57,948 nt of DNA, from contig JAJFGL010000038.1 of NCBI GenBank assembly GCA_021776135.1, positions 1-57,948 on the forward strand, read 5' to 3'. Shown here one piece after another: positions 50,161 through 57,948 of this stretch. Below the pieces are notes generated by a model. It searched no databases. It worked only from the letters and a program-made list of their open reading frames with translations, and was not told the origin of the DNA. Numbering within the stretch: the stretch's first letter is position 1; the number at the start of each line of letters is the position of its first letter. The translations under genes and the position numbers were made by a program. This DNA comes from Kiloniellaceae bacterium. GTDB taxonomy: Bacteria > Pseudomonadota > Alphaproteobacteria > Kiloniellales > J153.

Positions 50161-51333
50161 ATGCCCCAAGAACCGAGCCGCCCCAACCGCCCTCACTTCG
50201 CGACCCGCGCCATCCATGCCGGGCAGTCGCCCGACCCCAGCACGGGCGCCATCATGCCGCCGATCTACGCTACCTCGACCTACGTTCAGGAGAGTCCAGG
50301 GGTCCATAAGGGCTACGAATACAGCCGCAGCCAGAACCCGACCCGCATGGCCTATGAGCGCTGTATCGCCGATCTGGAAGGCGGCACGGCGGGCTTCGCC
50401 TTCGCCTCGGGCATGGCCGCGACCTCGACCGCCCTGGAGCTGCTGGACGCGGGCGATCATGTGGTCGCCATGAACGATCTCTATGGCGGCACCTACCGGC
50501 TGTTCGAGAACGTGCGCAAACGCTCGGCGGGCCTGTCGTTCAGCTTCGCCGATATCAGCGACATGAACGCCCTGGAAGCGGCGGTGCGGCCGGAAACCAA
50601 GATGATCTGGGTCGAAACCCCGACCAATCCCTTGCTGACCCTGGTCGATCTGGAGGCGGCCGCCGCCTTCGCCCGCCAGCGCGGCATCTTGTGCGTGGCC
50701 GACAACACCTTCGCCAGCCCCTGGGTTCAGCGCCCCATCGAGCAGGGCTTCGACATGGTCATGCACTCGGCCACCAAGTACCTGAACGGCCATTCCGACA
50801 TGGTCGGCGGGATCATGGTTGTGGGCGCCGACACGGCACTGGCCGGGCGCCTGGCCTACCTGCAAAACGCGGTCGGCGCAGTCCAGGGCCCCTTCGACAG
50901 CTTCCTGGCCCTGCGCGGCCTCAAGACCCTGGCGCTGAGGATGGAACGCCACTGCACCAATGCGCTTGGAATCGCCGAATACCTTGAGGCCCACCCCAAG
51001 GTCGAGCGGGTGTACTACCCCGGCCTGGCCAGCCACCCCCAGCACGCCCTGGCCCAACGCCAGATGGATGCTTTCGGGGGCATGGTGACCATGGTGCTCA
51101 AGGGCGGCTTGGACACCGCCAAGCGCTTCCTTGAGCGGGTCGAAATCTTCGCCCTGGCCGAAAGCCTGGGCGGGGTCGAGAGCCTGATCGAACACCCGGC
51201 GATCATGACCCATGCCTCGATTCCGGCGGAAATCAGGGCCGAAATCGGGATCGGGGACAGCCTGGTGCGGCTCTCGGTCGGGGTCGAGGACCGGGACGAT
51301 CTGATCGCCGATCTGGACCAAGCCCTGCGCTGA
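50161..51333 (+). CDS. Cystathionine gamma-lyase/synthase (Cys/Met PLP enzyme)
   Basis: A 390-residue Cys/Met-metabolism PLP enzyme. K206 in MHSATKYLNGHSD is the PLP lysine, and YEYSRSQNPTR and ASGMAATSTALELL are cofactor and substrate loops. IWVETPTNPLLTLVD and VADNTFASPWVQRP are the standard core motifs. I chose ATG 50161 (GAGG upstream), with an in-frame TTG at 50140. With the cystathionine beta-synthase at 40.5 kb it would complete reverse transsulfuration (homocysteine to cysteine). Gamma-synthase and methionine-gamma-lyase activities are alternatives that sequence alone does not exclude. Confidence 0.88.
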   Translation: MPQEPSRPNRPHFATRAIHAGQSPDPSTGAIMPPIYATSTYVQESPGVHKGYEYSRSQNPTRMAYERCIADLEGGTAGFAFASGMAATSTALELLDAGDHVVAMNDLYGGTYRLFENVRKRSAGLSFSFADISDMNALEAAVRPETKMIWVETPTNPLLTLVDLEAAAAFARQRGILCVADNTFASPWVQRPIEQGFDMVMHSATKYLNGHSDMVGGIMVVGADTALAGRLAYLQNAVGAVQGPFDSFLALRGLKTLALRMERHCTNALGIAEYLEAHPKVERVYYPGLASHPQHALAQRQMDAFGGMVTMVLKGGLDTAKRFLERVEIFALAESLGGVESLIEHPAIMTHASIPAEIRAEIGIGDSLVRLSVGVEDRDDLIADLDQALR

Positions 51334-51450
51334 TCGGGTGGCTTGAAATTCCCTAATTATCCATTTGATATCATAGAGTTAAATTCTTTTTAACTGAGTC
51401 TGTCCACAATGGAGACCGTTGCTTCCATTTTGCGCGGGCAGGATCTCGGG

Positions 51451-52320
51451 ATGCTGGTAATCGTCGGTAGTATCATTGTCGCCGTTGCCGTCTTAGGCGG
51501 TTATGCGCTTCCGGGCGGCCACCTGGCGGTGCTGTTCCAACCCTACGAATTCATGATCATTATCGGCGCCGCCATCGGCGCCTTCGTGATCAGTAACACC
51601 AAGACCATCCTGGCCGGCGCCGGCAAGGGCGTGGGACGCACGCTCAAAGGGCCCAGGCACGGCCGCGACGATTATGTCGAGCTGCTGAGCCTACTTTACC
51701 AGATATTCAAGCTGGCCCGCTCCAAGGGCAACCTGGCCCTGGAAGCGCATATCGAAAAGCCGGAGGAAAGCGATATCTTCGCGCAGTACCCGGCGGTTCA
51801 AGGCGACCATCACGCCATGCTCTTCATTTGCGATTACCTGCGTCTCTTGACCATGGGTTCCGATAATCCGCACGAGTTGGAAAACCTCATGGATCAGGAT
51901 ATGGAAACCCACCATGAGGAAGAACACGCCATCGTTAGTGCCTTGACCACCGTATCCGACGGCTTGCCGGCCCTGGGAATCGTCGCCGCCGTGCTGGGCG
52001 TGATTCACACCATGGGCTCGATCTCCGAACCGCCGGAAGTCCTGGGCCATTTGATCGGCGCCGCCCTGGTCGGAACCTTCCTGGGCATTCTGGTGTCCTA
52101 CGGTTTCGTTGGGCCGCTGGCGACCGCGCTTGGCAACATCGTCACGGCGGATAGCCGTTTCTATGCCTGCATCAAGGCCGGGATTCTGGCCCACATCGGC
52201 GGCCATCCGCCGGCGATCGCGGTCGAGTTCGCGCGCAAGACCTTGTCCACCGATGTCCGGCCCAGCTTCTACGAGCTTGAGGAAGCCTTCGAAAACTTGC
52301 CGACGGCAGCGGCGGCATAG
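51451..52320 (+). CDS. motA: Flagellar motor stator protein MotA
   Basis: A 289-residue protein with four membrane helices. The start MLVIVGSIIVAVAVLGGYAL matches MotA N-termini, so I chose ATG 51451 (AGGA upstream) over ATG 51409. The cytoplasmic loop includes the charged residues that meet FliG (NPHELENLMDQDMETHHEEE). Helices 3 and 4 are ALGIVAAVLGVIHTMGS and HLIGAALVGTFLGILVSYGFVGPLA, carrying the proline and glycine positions of the proton path. It forms the stator with the MotB encoded next. A palindrome AGTTAAA/TTTAACT lies just upstream. Confidence 0.93.
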   Translation: MLVIVGSIIVAVAVLGGYALPGGHLAVLFQPYEFMIIIGAAIGAFVISNTKTILAGAGKGVGRTLKGPRHGRDDYVELLSLLYQIFKLARSKGNLALEAHIEKPEESDIFAQYPAVQGDHHAMLFICDYLRLLTMGSDNPHELENLMDQDMETHHEEEHAIVSALTTVSDGLPALGIVAAVLGVIHTMGSISEPPEVLGHLIGAALVGTFLGILVSYGFVGPLATALGNIVTADSRFYACIKAGILAHIGGHPPAIAVEFARKTLSTDVRPSFYELEEAFENLPTAAAA

Positions 52321-52341
52321 CAGAGCGGCGGAGATCGCGTC

Positions 52342-53316
52342 ATGGCCGATAAGCCCGAAGAGGGTAACGTAGCCCCGATAATCGTTAAAAAGATCAAGAA
52401 GGGCGGCCATGGGCATCACGGCGGCGCCTGGAAGGTCGCCTACGCCGACTTCGTCACCGCCATGATGGCGTTCTTTCTGCTGCTTTGGATCCTGCAGGCG
52501 ACGACGGAGGAGCAAAAACTGGGCATCGCCAACTACTTTGCCCCGGCCAGCGTTTCGCGCTCCACCACCGGCAGCGGCGGCATCATGGGCGGCCGGACCT
52601 TCACAAAGGAAGGGGCCAGTCCCAACGATCAGACGCCGATCGGGGTCATGATTCAACTGCCTACCAGCCCGCCTGATTTCGACAATACGGGCGACCCGCA
52701 GGAAAATACGGCGACAACGGAAACCGGCCCCGGTGGGGCGCAAATGGCCGATCGGGCCGACCAGGATCTCGACGCCGAGCAGCTTGAAGAATTCCTCGCC
52801 AAGCGCGAGGCGGAGCAGTTCGCCCAGGCCGAGCAAGCCTTGCGCGAGGCCATGGAGAATGTCCCCGACCTGAAGGGGCTATCCAACAATCTGCTGATCG
52901 ATCAAACCGAGGAAGGTCTGCGCATCCAGATCGTGGACGAGGACGGCAAGTCCATGTTCCCCTCGGGCAGCGCCAAGATGTTCGACCACACGCGCGAAAT
53001 CCTGTCCCTGGTTGTCGATGCCATAACGACGCTGCCGCAACAGATCGCGATCAAGGGCCATACCGACGCGACCCCCTTCTCGACCAAGAGCGGGTATTCG
53101 AATTGGGAGCTGTCGAGCGACCGCGCCAATGCCAGCCGCCGGGTCCTGATCGAATCGGGTTTGCGGCCGGAAAGGTTCTCCTCCGTGGCCGGTCTCGCCG
53201 ATCAAGACCCCCTGGATCCAACCGATCCCTACACCGCGCGCAATCGCCGGGTTTCGGTGATTCTGCTTCGCGAAACCGGCAGGCCGCCGCAAACCGCCGT
53301 CAAGCCGGCTGAGTAG
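52342..53316 (+). CDS. motB: Flagellar motor stator protein MotB
   Basis: A 324-residue protein. After a basic/His-rich N-terminus (KKIKKGGHGHHGGAWK), the single membrane helix YADFVTAMMAFFLLLWIL carries the proton-binding D36. A linker (about 75-190) leads to the OmpA-like peptidoglycan-binding domain (about 195-315), with GHTDATPF and the NWELSSDRANASRRVL helix. It pairs with MotA, 21 bases upstream. The linker is longer and more acidic than in E. coli MotB. Confidence 0.93.
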   Translation: MADKPEEGNVAPIIVKKIKKGGHGHHGGAWKVAYADFVTAMMAFFLLLWILQATTEEQKLGIANYFAPASVSRSTTGSGGIMGGRTFTKEGASPNDQTPIGVMIQLPTSPPDFDNTGDPQENTATTETGPGGAQMADRADQDLDAEQLEEFLAKREAEQFAQAEQALREAMENVPDLKGLSNNLLIDQTEEGLRIQIVDEDGKSMFPSGSAKMFDHTREILSLVVDAITTLPQQIAIKGHTDATPFSTKSGYSNWELSSDRANASRRVLIESGLRPERFSSVAGLADQDPLDPTDPYTARNRRVSVILLRETGRPPQTAVKPAE

Positions 53317-53391
53317 CGCCCGCCCGTCTTGACGATTTGGCCGCCGGCCCCCATCTGACTAGCACACAAGTGCGGTGGGAGGCCGCGTCCC

Positions 53392-53898
53392 ATGGAATCC
53401 CGAACTAACTTGCCAAGCCTTTCACTGGACGATTACGCCTGGGAAGAGACACCGCCGGACCCGTTATCGGAACCGGGGTTCTACGAGGGTCTGCTATGGC
53501 GCCGCAGCCTGGGCTTCCTGGTCGACGCGATGATCGTTTCGGCCCTGAACCTGGCCCTGGCCACTGCTTTCTGGGTCGCCGGGGTGCTGACCTTCGGCTT
53601 ACTGTGGCCCCTTGGCGCCCTGGCCCTGGCGATTTTCCCGGTCGCCTACCATACCTATTTCCTAGGCCGTGGCGGCGCGACGCCGGGTATGAGCTTGTTC
53701 AAGGTCGAGCTTCGCCACTGGAACGGCAAGCGGCTCGATTACCTTCAGGCCTTCCTGCAAACCGCCCTGTTCTACACCACCGTTCCCTTGACCGGCGGAT
53801 TGATCCTGGCGGTCAGCCTGTTCAGCGACCGCCGCCGCACCCTGCACGACATCCTGGCCGGAACCCTGGCCCTGCGCCGGTTTCCGCCATCCGATTAG
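53392..53898 (+). CDS. RDD family membrane protein
   Basis: A 168-residue protein with three hydrophobic segments. RSLGFLVDAMIVSAL contains the R..D pattern at the start of helix 1 that names the family, and TPGMSLFKVELRHWNGKR and DRRRTLHDILAGTLALRR give the later conserved parts. RDD proteins are of unknown function, some proposed as transporters. GGGAGG lies before ATG 53392. It lies 75 bases after motB in the same direction. Confidence 0.85.
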   Translation: MESRTNLPSLSLDDYAWEETPPDPLSEPGFYEGLLWRRSLGFLVDAMIVSALNLALATAFWVAGVLTFGLLWPLGALALAIFPVAYHTYFLGRGGATPGMSLFKVELRHWNGKRLDYLQAFLQTALFYTTVPLTGGLILAVSLFSDRRRTLHDILAGTLALRRFPPSD

Positions 53899-54024
53899 TG
53901 CCATTTAGCGCAGCGGTTAAGCATAAAGCTTAACGAAACATTACTGGCAAGCTCCCCCCTTTTCCTGCGATAATGGCTCCGCCAAGCGGCATTGGCGAAG
54001 CATAATAACTAATAAAGCCGCGGA

Positions 54025-54804
54025 ATGAGACAGGGACGGAAACCGATCGGACTCGAGCCACGAAACGGCGCGCTTGGCCTTGGCCTGCCGCGGCAGGCGT
54101 TCTTTGTTCTGACCGACACACCCTGCCCCTATGTGCCCGGCCAGCGCGAGAAAAAGCTGATTACCGAAATTTCGCGCGACAACCCGACGGGATCCTATAG
54201 CGCTCTTTCGCGCGCCGGATTCCGGCGTAGCCATCACTTCGCATACCGCCCGGCCTGTACGGATTGCCGGGCCTGTTTGCCGGTCCGCATCCCGGTCCAG
54301 GGTTTCACCCCAAGCCGGTCGCAAAAACGGGTCCGGCGCGCCAACGCGGCGCTTGAGGCATCCGAGGTTCCGGCACAAGCGACGGGCGAACAATACCGCG
54401 TTTTCGCCAAGTACATCGCCTCGCGCCATGGCGACGGCGAGATGTCCGGCATGACCATGGCCGACTACAAGAGCATGATCCATCATAGCCGCGTCGATAC
54501 CCGCATGATCGAATTCCGCGCCGCCGACGGATGCCTGGCCGCGGTATGCCTTATCGACTGGCTGGATGACGGGCCTTCCGCCGTATACAGCTTTTTCGAT
54601 CCCGAACTCAGCCGGCAAAGCCCGGGGACATTCGTGATTTTATGGATGGTCGAAGAGGCGTGGCGCCGGGGCCTGCCCTACGCCTATCTCGGATACCTGG
54701 TCGAGCAATCGCCGAAAATGGCCTACAAGCTGCGCTTCCGCCCCCTGGAAGCCTTCGGCGCCCAGGGCTGGCGAACCTTGGCCGATTCAGCAGAACCTGC
54801 CTGA
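54025..54804 (+). CDS. bpt: Aspartate/glutamate leucyltransferase Bpt
   Basis: A 259-residue leucyl/phenylalanyl-tRNA-protein transferase of the Bpt family, which tags N-terminal Asp or Glu for ClpS/ClpAP degradation. CPYVPGQREKKLIT and the Cys-containing segment CTDCRACLPVRI are N-terminal family marks. SQKRVRRAN, AVCLIDWLDDGPSAVYSFFDP and YLGYLVEQSPKMAYKLRFRPLE complete the transferase fold. The C-terminal 45 codons are duplicated nearly exactly at 55568-55700. Confidence 0.92.
   Translation: MRQGRKPIGLEPRNGALGLGLPRQAFFVLTDTPCPYVPGQREKKLITEISRDNPTGSYSALSRAGFRRSHHFAYRPACTDCRACLPVRIPVQGFTPSRSQKRVRRANAALEASEVPAQATGEQYRVFAKYIASRHGDGEMSGMTMADYKSMIHHSRVDTRMIEFRAADGCLAAVCLIDWLDDGPSAVYSFFDPELSRQSPGTFVILWMVEEAWRRGLPYAYLGYLVEQSPKMAYKLRFRPLEAFGAQGWRTLADSAEPA
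54640..54772 (+). repeat. Direct repeat, donor copy inside bpt
   Basis: 133 bases (54640-54772) recur at 55568-55700 in the same orientation, with a handful of differences by my reading. The repeat covers the C-terminal core of Bpt and is in frame in both copies. The intervening segment holds one thioredoxin-fold gene. Confidence 0.9.
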
Positions 54805-54919
54805 AGACCGGCCCTGACGCCACACCGCAAACAACAACCAAGGACGCCAGCTACGATGGCGTGACTACGGGTGGGACATGCGATCCCTCGCGGATAAATA
54901 ACTATTGAGATAAGTGCCA

Positions 54920-55471
54920 ATGACCCAAACCACCCCCTTCCCAACCGCACCCGAACTTATGGTGTCCGAGTGGTTCAATACCGGCGCGCCAATTACCCTA
55001 TCCGGTCTGCGCGGGAAAATTGTCGTTATCGAAGCCTTTCAAATGCTGTGTCCCGGTTGTGTCTCCCACGGCCTGCCGCAAGCGCAGCAAATCCACGACA
55101 TCTTTCCAAGGGACCAAGTCGCCGTCCTGGGCCTACACACGGTATTCGAACACCACGATGCCATGCGGCCCGTGTCGCTCAAGGCTTTTATCCATGAGTA
55201 CCGCTTGAGCTTCCCCATAGGCGTGGACCAGGCGGGCCATAGTTCCATGCCCAAGACCATGGAGGCCTATGCCATGCGCGGCACGCCGTCCTTGATCGTT
55301 ATCGATCGGCTTGGCCGCCTGCGTGCCAAGCATTTCGGCCGGGCGGGCGATATGGAGGTGGCCTACCAGATCGCTTCCCTGATGGAATTTGGCGCCGCCG
55401 CACCCCAAGAGGATGGGGAGACAAAAGAAACCGGCCCTAAGTGCGATGAGGACGGCTGCGCTTTGCGTTAG
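54920..55471 (+). CDS. Thioredoxin-fold redox protein (TlpA/peroxiredoxin-like)
   Basis: A 183-residue protein without a signal peptide from ATG 54920 (GTG 54914 also in frame). IVVIEAFQMLCPGCVSHGLPQAQ holds the redox pair C44/C47 (CPGC) where TlpA has CxxC. GTPSLIVIDRLGRLRAKHFG is the cis-Pro region. The C-terminal tail adds a second Cys pair (KCDEDGCALR) that could resolve disulfides. The two bpt-related segments flank it. Function in thiol redox is inferred. Confidence 0.8.
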   Translation: MTQTTPFPTAPELMVSEWFNTGAPITLSGLRGKIVVIEAFQMLCPGCVSHGLPQAQQIHDIFPRDQVAVLGLHTVFEHHDAMRPVSLKAFIHEYRLSFPIGVDQAGHSSMPKTMEAYAMRGTPSLIVIDRLGRLRAKHFGRAGDMEVAYQIASLMEFGAAAPQEDGETKETGPKCDEDGCALR

Positions 55472-55507
55472 TAGGATAGCGGCGTCACTATTTGAGCAGG
55501 GAAGATC

Positions 55508-55723
55508 ATGGCCGACGCCCGCAACATCATCGCCATGAAAAGCGGTGGCTACTACAGCGCCCGCATCTTATGGATGGTCGAAGAGGCGCGGCGCCGGGGA
55601 TTGCCCTACGCCTATCTCGGATACCTGGTCGAGCAATCGCCGAAAATGGCCTACAAGCTGCGCTTCCGCCCCCTGGAAGCCTTCGGCGCCCAGGGCTGGC
55701 AGACTGTCGGGACTTCCGCCTAA
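55508..55723 (+). pseudogene. Chimeric fragment ending in a duplicated bpt C-terminus
   Basis: A 71-codon frame with its own AGGGAAG ribosome site. Residues 1-19 (MADARNIIAMKSGGYYSAR) do not come from bpt and resemble the N-terminus of a class I SAM-dependent methyltransferase. From residue 21 it is the Bpt C-terminal core (RILWMVEEARRRGLPYAYLG and on) from the direct repeat 55568-55700. It lacks the Bpt N-terminal domain and the methyltransferase body. It looks like a recombination product and is probably non-functional, although it is open and could be translated. Confidence 0.75.
55568..55700 (+). repeat. Direct repeat, second copy of bpt C-terminal segment
   Basis: Second copy of 54640-54772, in frame. 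The left junction falls between codons of the non-bpt start (…YYSAR) and the bpt sequence; the right junction is at GGGCTGG, after which the two copies diverge. Confidence 0.9.
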
Positions 55724-55797
55724 GGTAGCGAATACTGGCAAGCCGAGGACAAAGCCCCTAGATATGGCTCAGGGACTGCCATAGAGGGAGGGTGCTT

Positions 55798-56097
55798 ATG
55801 ACCGACGAAACCGCCGTAACGGAGTTCAAACCGCACTGGAAGGAGCGCAAGACTTGGTCGCGGGGCCTGTTCATGCTGCTCTTCGTGCTCGTATTTTGGA
55901 TCGCGGAGTTCCTGCTGGCGATGGCCGCCGTGTTTCAGTTCGGCTTCGTCCTCTTCACCGGGCGCGCCAACGACCGCTTGCTGAGCTTCAGCGACGATCT
56001 AAGCTGTCTGTTTTATCAGCTCGTTAGATATCTGACCTTCAAGTCGGATGAGAGGCCCTACCCCTTCAGCGATTGGCCGGGCGGCGCGCCAGACTAA
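55798..56097 (+). CDS. DUF4389 membrane protein
   Basis: A 99-residue protein with one or two hydrophobic segments (GLFMLLFVLVFWIAEFLLAMAAVFQFGFVLFTG) and the motif FSDWPGG near the end, as in DUF4389 proteins of unknown function. GGGAGG precedes ATG 55798; GTG 55792 is too close to it. Its stop overlaps the stop of the convergent parC gene by four bases. Confidence 0.82.
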   Translation: MTDETAVTEFKPHWKERKTWSRGLFMLLFVLVFWIAEFLLAMAAVFQFGFVLFTGRANDRLLSFSDDLSCLFYQLVRYLTFKSDERPYPFSDWPGGAPD

Positions 56098-57948
56098 CTA
56101 AACTTACCGTTCTTGGGGAAGCCTTTGGGCGGCAAGCGTCCGGCCGCCGCGCGCTTGCCCATCCAAGCCCGAAGGTCTGTTTCGGTGCGGGTGCGGCCGC
56201 CGCCCATGGTCCAGGACAATCCCTTGGCGAGGTTAAAGCTGGCGATGTCGGCGAGGCCGCCGTCCTTGTATTTTTGCAAGGTAACGCCGCGCCCCCGGGC
56301 CATTTCTGGCAGCTCCGAGAGCGGAATAACCAGGAGTTTGCGGTTATCGCCAACCATGGCCATGGTGTCCCCGTCCACCGGCTTACAAACTGCGGCTTCC
56401 GCCCCACCGGCCAGGTTGAGCACTTGCTTGCCGTTCTTGGTCTGGGCCAAGACTTCGTCCTGGGGCACCACGAAGCCGCGCCCGTCCGAGGATGCGACAA
56501 TTGACTTTTGCCCCGCCTTGTAGGCGAAGAACGCCACGATCTCCTGATCGTTCGGCAGGTCGATCATCATGCGCACCGGCTCACCCAGACCGCGCCCGCC
56601 GGGCAGCTTATTGGCGCCGATGGTGTAGAAGCGGCCATTGGTTGCGAATATCAGCAGCTTGTCGGTGGTCTGGGCATGGAGCGTGAAGCGGGCCCGGTCG
56701 CCTTCCTTGTACTTGGCGTCCGAAGAATCTTCGGCATGGCCTTTCATGGCCCGGATCCAGCCCTTGGCGGAACACAGCACGGTAATCGGCTCGCGCTCGA
56801 CCTCGGCTTCCAGGGGCACGACAATCTCGTCCGGCGTGTCGCCGAGCTCGGTCCGGCGCTTGCCTATCTCGGTGCGGGGACCGAAGGCCTTCTTGGTCTC
56901 ATCGATCTGCCCGGCGACCGTGGCCCAAACCCGGCCGCCCTGGTCCAGAGTCTTCTTCTCGTCTTTCAGCAGCTTCTTCAGATCGCTCTGCTCGGCGCTG
57001 AGGTCCGCGTGTTCGCCGCGGATGCCCTCTTCTTCCAGCTTACGCAGGGCCCGCAAGCGCATGTTTAAGATTGCTTCAGCCTGACCGTCGCTCAGCTTGA
57101 ATCGCTTCATGAGAACGGGCTTGGGCTCGTCCTCGTTGCGGATGATCTTGATGACCGCGTCCAGGTTCAGGAAGACGACCAGGTAGCCTTCCAGCATCTC
57201 CAGGCGGCGCGCGATCTTGTCGAGGCGGAAGCGCGTGCGCCGGCACAGCACCACATGGCGGTGATCCAGATAAGCGCGCAAGACCTCGCGCAGGTTCATC
57301 ACCCGCGGCGTGTTATCGGCGTCCAGAACATTCATGTTAAGGCTGAAACGGGTCTCCAAGTCAGTTTGGCGGAACAGGGATTCCATCAGCACCTGGGGAT
57401 CGACGTTGCGGCTCTTGGGCTCCAGGACCAGGCGCACGACATCGGTGGATTCATCCATCACATCGCCCAGCATGGCCAGCTTGCGGGCCGACAAAAGCTC
57501 CGCGATCTTTTCCACCAGGCGCGATTTCTGAACCTGATACGGAATTTCCGTGACCACGACCTGATAGCCGCCGCCCTTCAGCTTCTCGGCCTCCCAGCGC
57601 GCGCGCAGACGGAAGGCGCCGCGCCCGGTCTTGTAGGCTTCGACGATGTTCTCGCGCGCCTCGACCAGGATACCGCCTGTCGGAAAATCGGGGCCGGGCA
57701 TGAGCTCGACCAGCTTGCCGACCGTCGCCTTGGGCGTCTTGATCAGGTGCAGCAGGGCGTCGCAGATCTCGCCAACGTTATGGGGCGGAATCGAGGTCGC
57801 CATGCCAACCGCAATACCCTGGGCGCCATTGGCCAGCAAATTCGGAAAGTTGGCCGGCATGACCACCGGCTCTTCGGTCTCGCCGTCGTAGGTCGGGCGG
57901 AAATCGACCGCGTCCTCGTCGATGCCCTCGAGCAGAGCACCCGCGACC
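56094..57948 (-). CDS. parC: DNA topoisomerase IV subunit A (ParC), 5' part outside window
   Basis: About 618 codons of the C-terminal part of ParC/GyrA-type subunits; the N-terminal catalytic Tyr region lies beyond the window. Visible are PANFPNLLANGAQGIAVGMATSIPPHN and the LMPGPDFPTGG segment near the dimer interface, then the coiled-coil tower (RLEMLEGYLVVFLNLD, ILNMRLRALRKLEEE). Beta-pinwheel repeats close the protein (TDKLLIFATNGRFYTIGANK and others). ParC rather than GyrA is preferred because the canonical GyrA-box (QRRGGKG) is not seen and the tail is shorter. It decatenates daughter chromosomes. Confidence 0.88.
   Translation of the reverse strand, partial: VAGALLEGIDEDAVDFRPTYDGETEEPVVMPANFPNLLANGAQGIAVGMATSIPPHNVGEICDALLHLIKTPKATVGKLVELMPGPDFPTGGILVEARENIVEAYKTGRGAFRLRARWEAEKLKGGGYQVVVTEIPYQVQKSRLVEKIAELLSARKLAMLGDVMDESTDVVRLVLEPKSRNVDPQVLMESLFRQTDLETRFSLNMNVLDADNTPRVMNLREVLRAYLDHRHVVLCRRTRFRLDKIARRLEMLEGYLVVFLNLDAVIKIIRNEDEPKPVLMKRFKLSDGQAEAILNMRLRALRKLEEEGIRGEHADLSAEQSDLKKLLKDEKKTLDQGGRVWATVAGQIDETKKAFGPRTEIGKRRTELGDTPDEIVVPLEAEVEREPITVLCSAKGWIRAMKGHAEDSSDAKYKEGDRARFTLHAQTTDKLLIFATNGRFYTIGANKLPGGRGLGEPVRMMIDLPNDQEIVAFFAYKAGQKSIVASSDGRGFVVPQDEVLAQTKNGKQVLNLAGGAEAAVCKPVDGDTMAMVGDNRKLLVIPLSELPEMARGRGVTLQKYKDGGLADIASFNLAKGLSWTMGGGRTRTETDLRAWMGKRAAAGRLPPKGFPKNGKFS

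Noticed and set aside
50119-51321. 400-codon minus-strand frame opposite the gamma-lyase/synthase gene
   Set aside because: Pure shadow of a gene with strong PLP motifs.
51691-52836. 381-codon minus-strand frame across motA and motB
   Set aside because: Spans two well-defined genes antisense; no motif.

Overview
The window reads as a chromosomal segment of a GC-rich, flagellated alphaproteobacterium, most like an unclassified Rhodospirillales-type heterotroph. The basis is mixed. An SOS box of the alphaproteobacterial form GTTC-N7-GTTC precedes a Y-family polymerase. A RutR regulator sits beside its operator. There are MotA/MotB stator genes, bacterial aspartate/glutamyl leucyltransferase (Bpt), topoisomerase IV and many catabolic enzymes with their own uptake systems. 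I recognised no tRNA, rRNA, CRISPR array or replication origin.

Layout. 0-7 kb: the edge of an IS5-like transposase, then a methylated-amine block (MttB-type methyltransferase, VOC protein, dimethylglycine/sarcosine dehydrogenase-like flavoprotein, betaine-homocysteine methyltransferase) with an HU gene inside it. 6.8-14.5 kb: a pyrimidine/hydantoin catabolic operon on the minus strand (amidohydrolase, three-part ABC importer, carbamoyl-amide hydrolase), divergent from rutR, with a near-perfect RutR operator between them. 14.5-24 kb: an adenylate cyclase, a soluble PAS histidine kinase, acyl-CoA dehydrogenase, PKHD dioxygenase, LysE exporter, SDR, thiolase and RraA-like protein. 24-32.7 kb: a malonate locus made of malonyl-CoA decarboxylase, a MatPQM-type TRAP transporter, MatR and malonyl-CoA synthetase, with palindromic MatR-type operators in the divergent promoter region. 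The decarboxylase is translationally coupled to a PLP amino-acid decarboxylase and a cupin.

32.7-41.9 kb: a second LysE exporter with an apparent ATA start, a PhyH dioxygenase, a CDF metal transporter, a penicillin-acylase-family hydrolase, threonine ammonia-lyase, a trypsin-FHA membrane protein and cystathionine beta-synthase. 41.9-50.1 kb is the accessory part. It holds a lower-GC pair encoding an RNxxxH (HEPN-like) protein and a PIN-like protein, and a peroxiredoxin-like/prolyl-hydroxylase fusion. It also holds a truncated REP-associated transposase whose REP abuts a truncated hemerythrin gene, a LexA-controlled Y-family polymerase with a small Cys-rich partner, a PhyH enzyme and a frameshifted lipidless membrane protein. 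50.1-57.9 kb: the cystathionine gamma-lyase/synthase partner of the earlier beta-synthase, motAB, an RDD protein, bpt, a thioredoxin-fold protein, a duplicated bpt tail, a DUF4389 protein and the 3' part of parC.

The locus most worth following as possibly undescribed is the HEPN-like plus PIN-like pair at 41.9-44.2 kb. Next come the LexA-driven polymerase/Cys-rich pair with its duplicated promoter, and the malonyl-CoA decarboxylase/PLP decarboxylase cistron.
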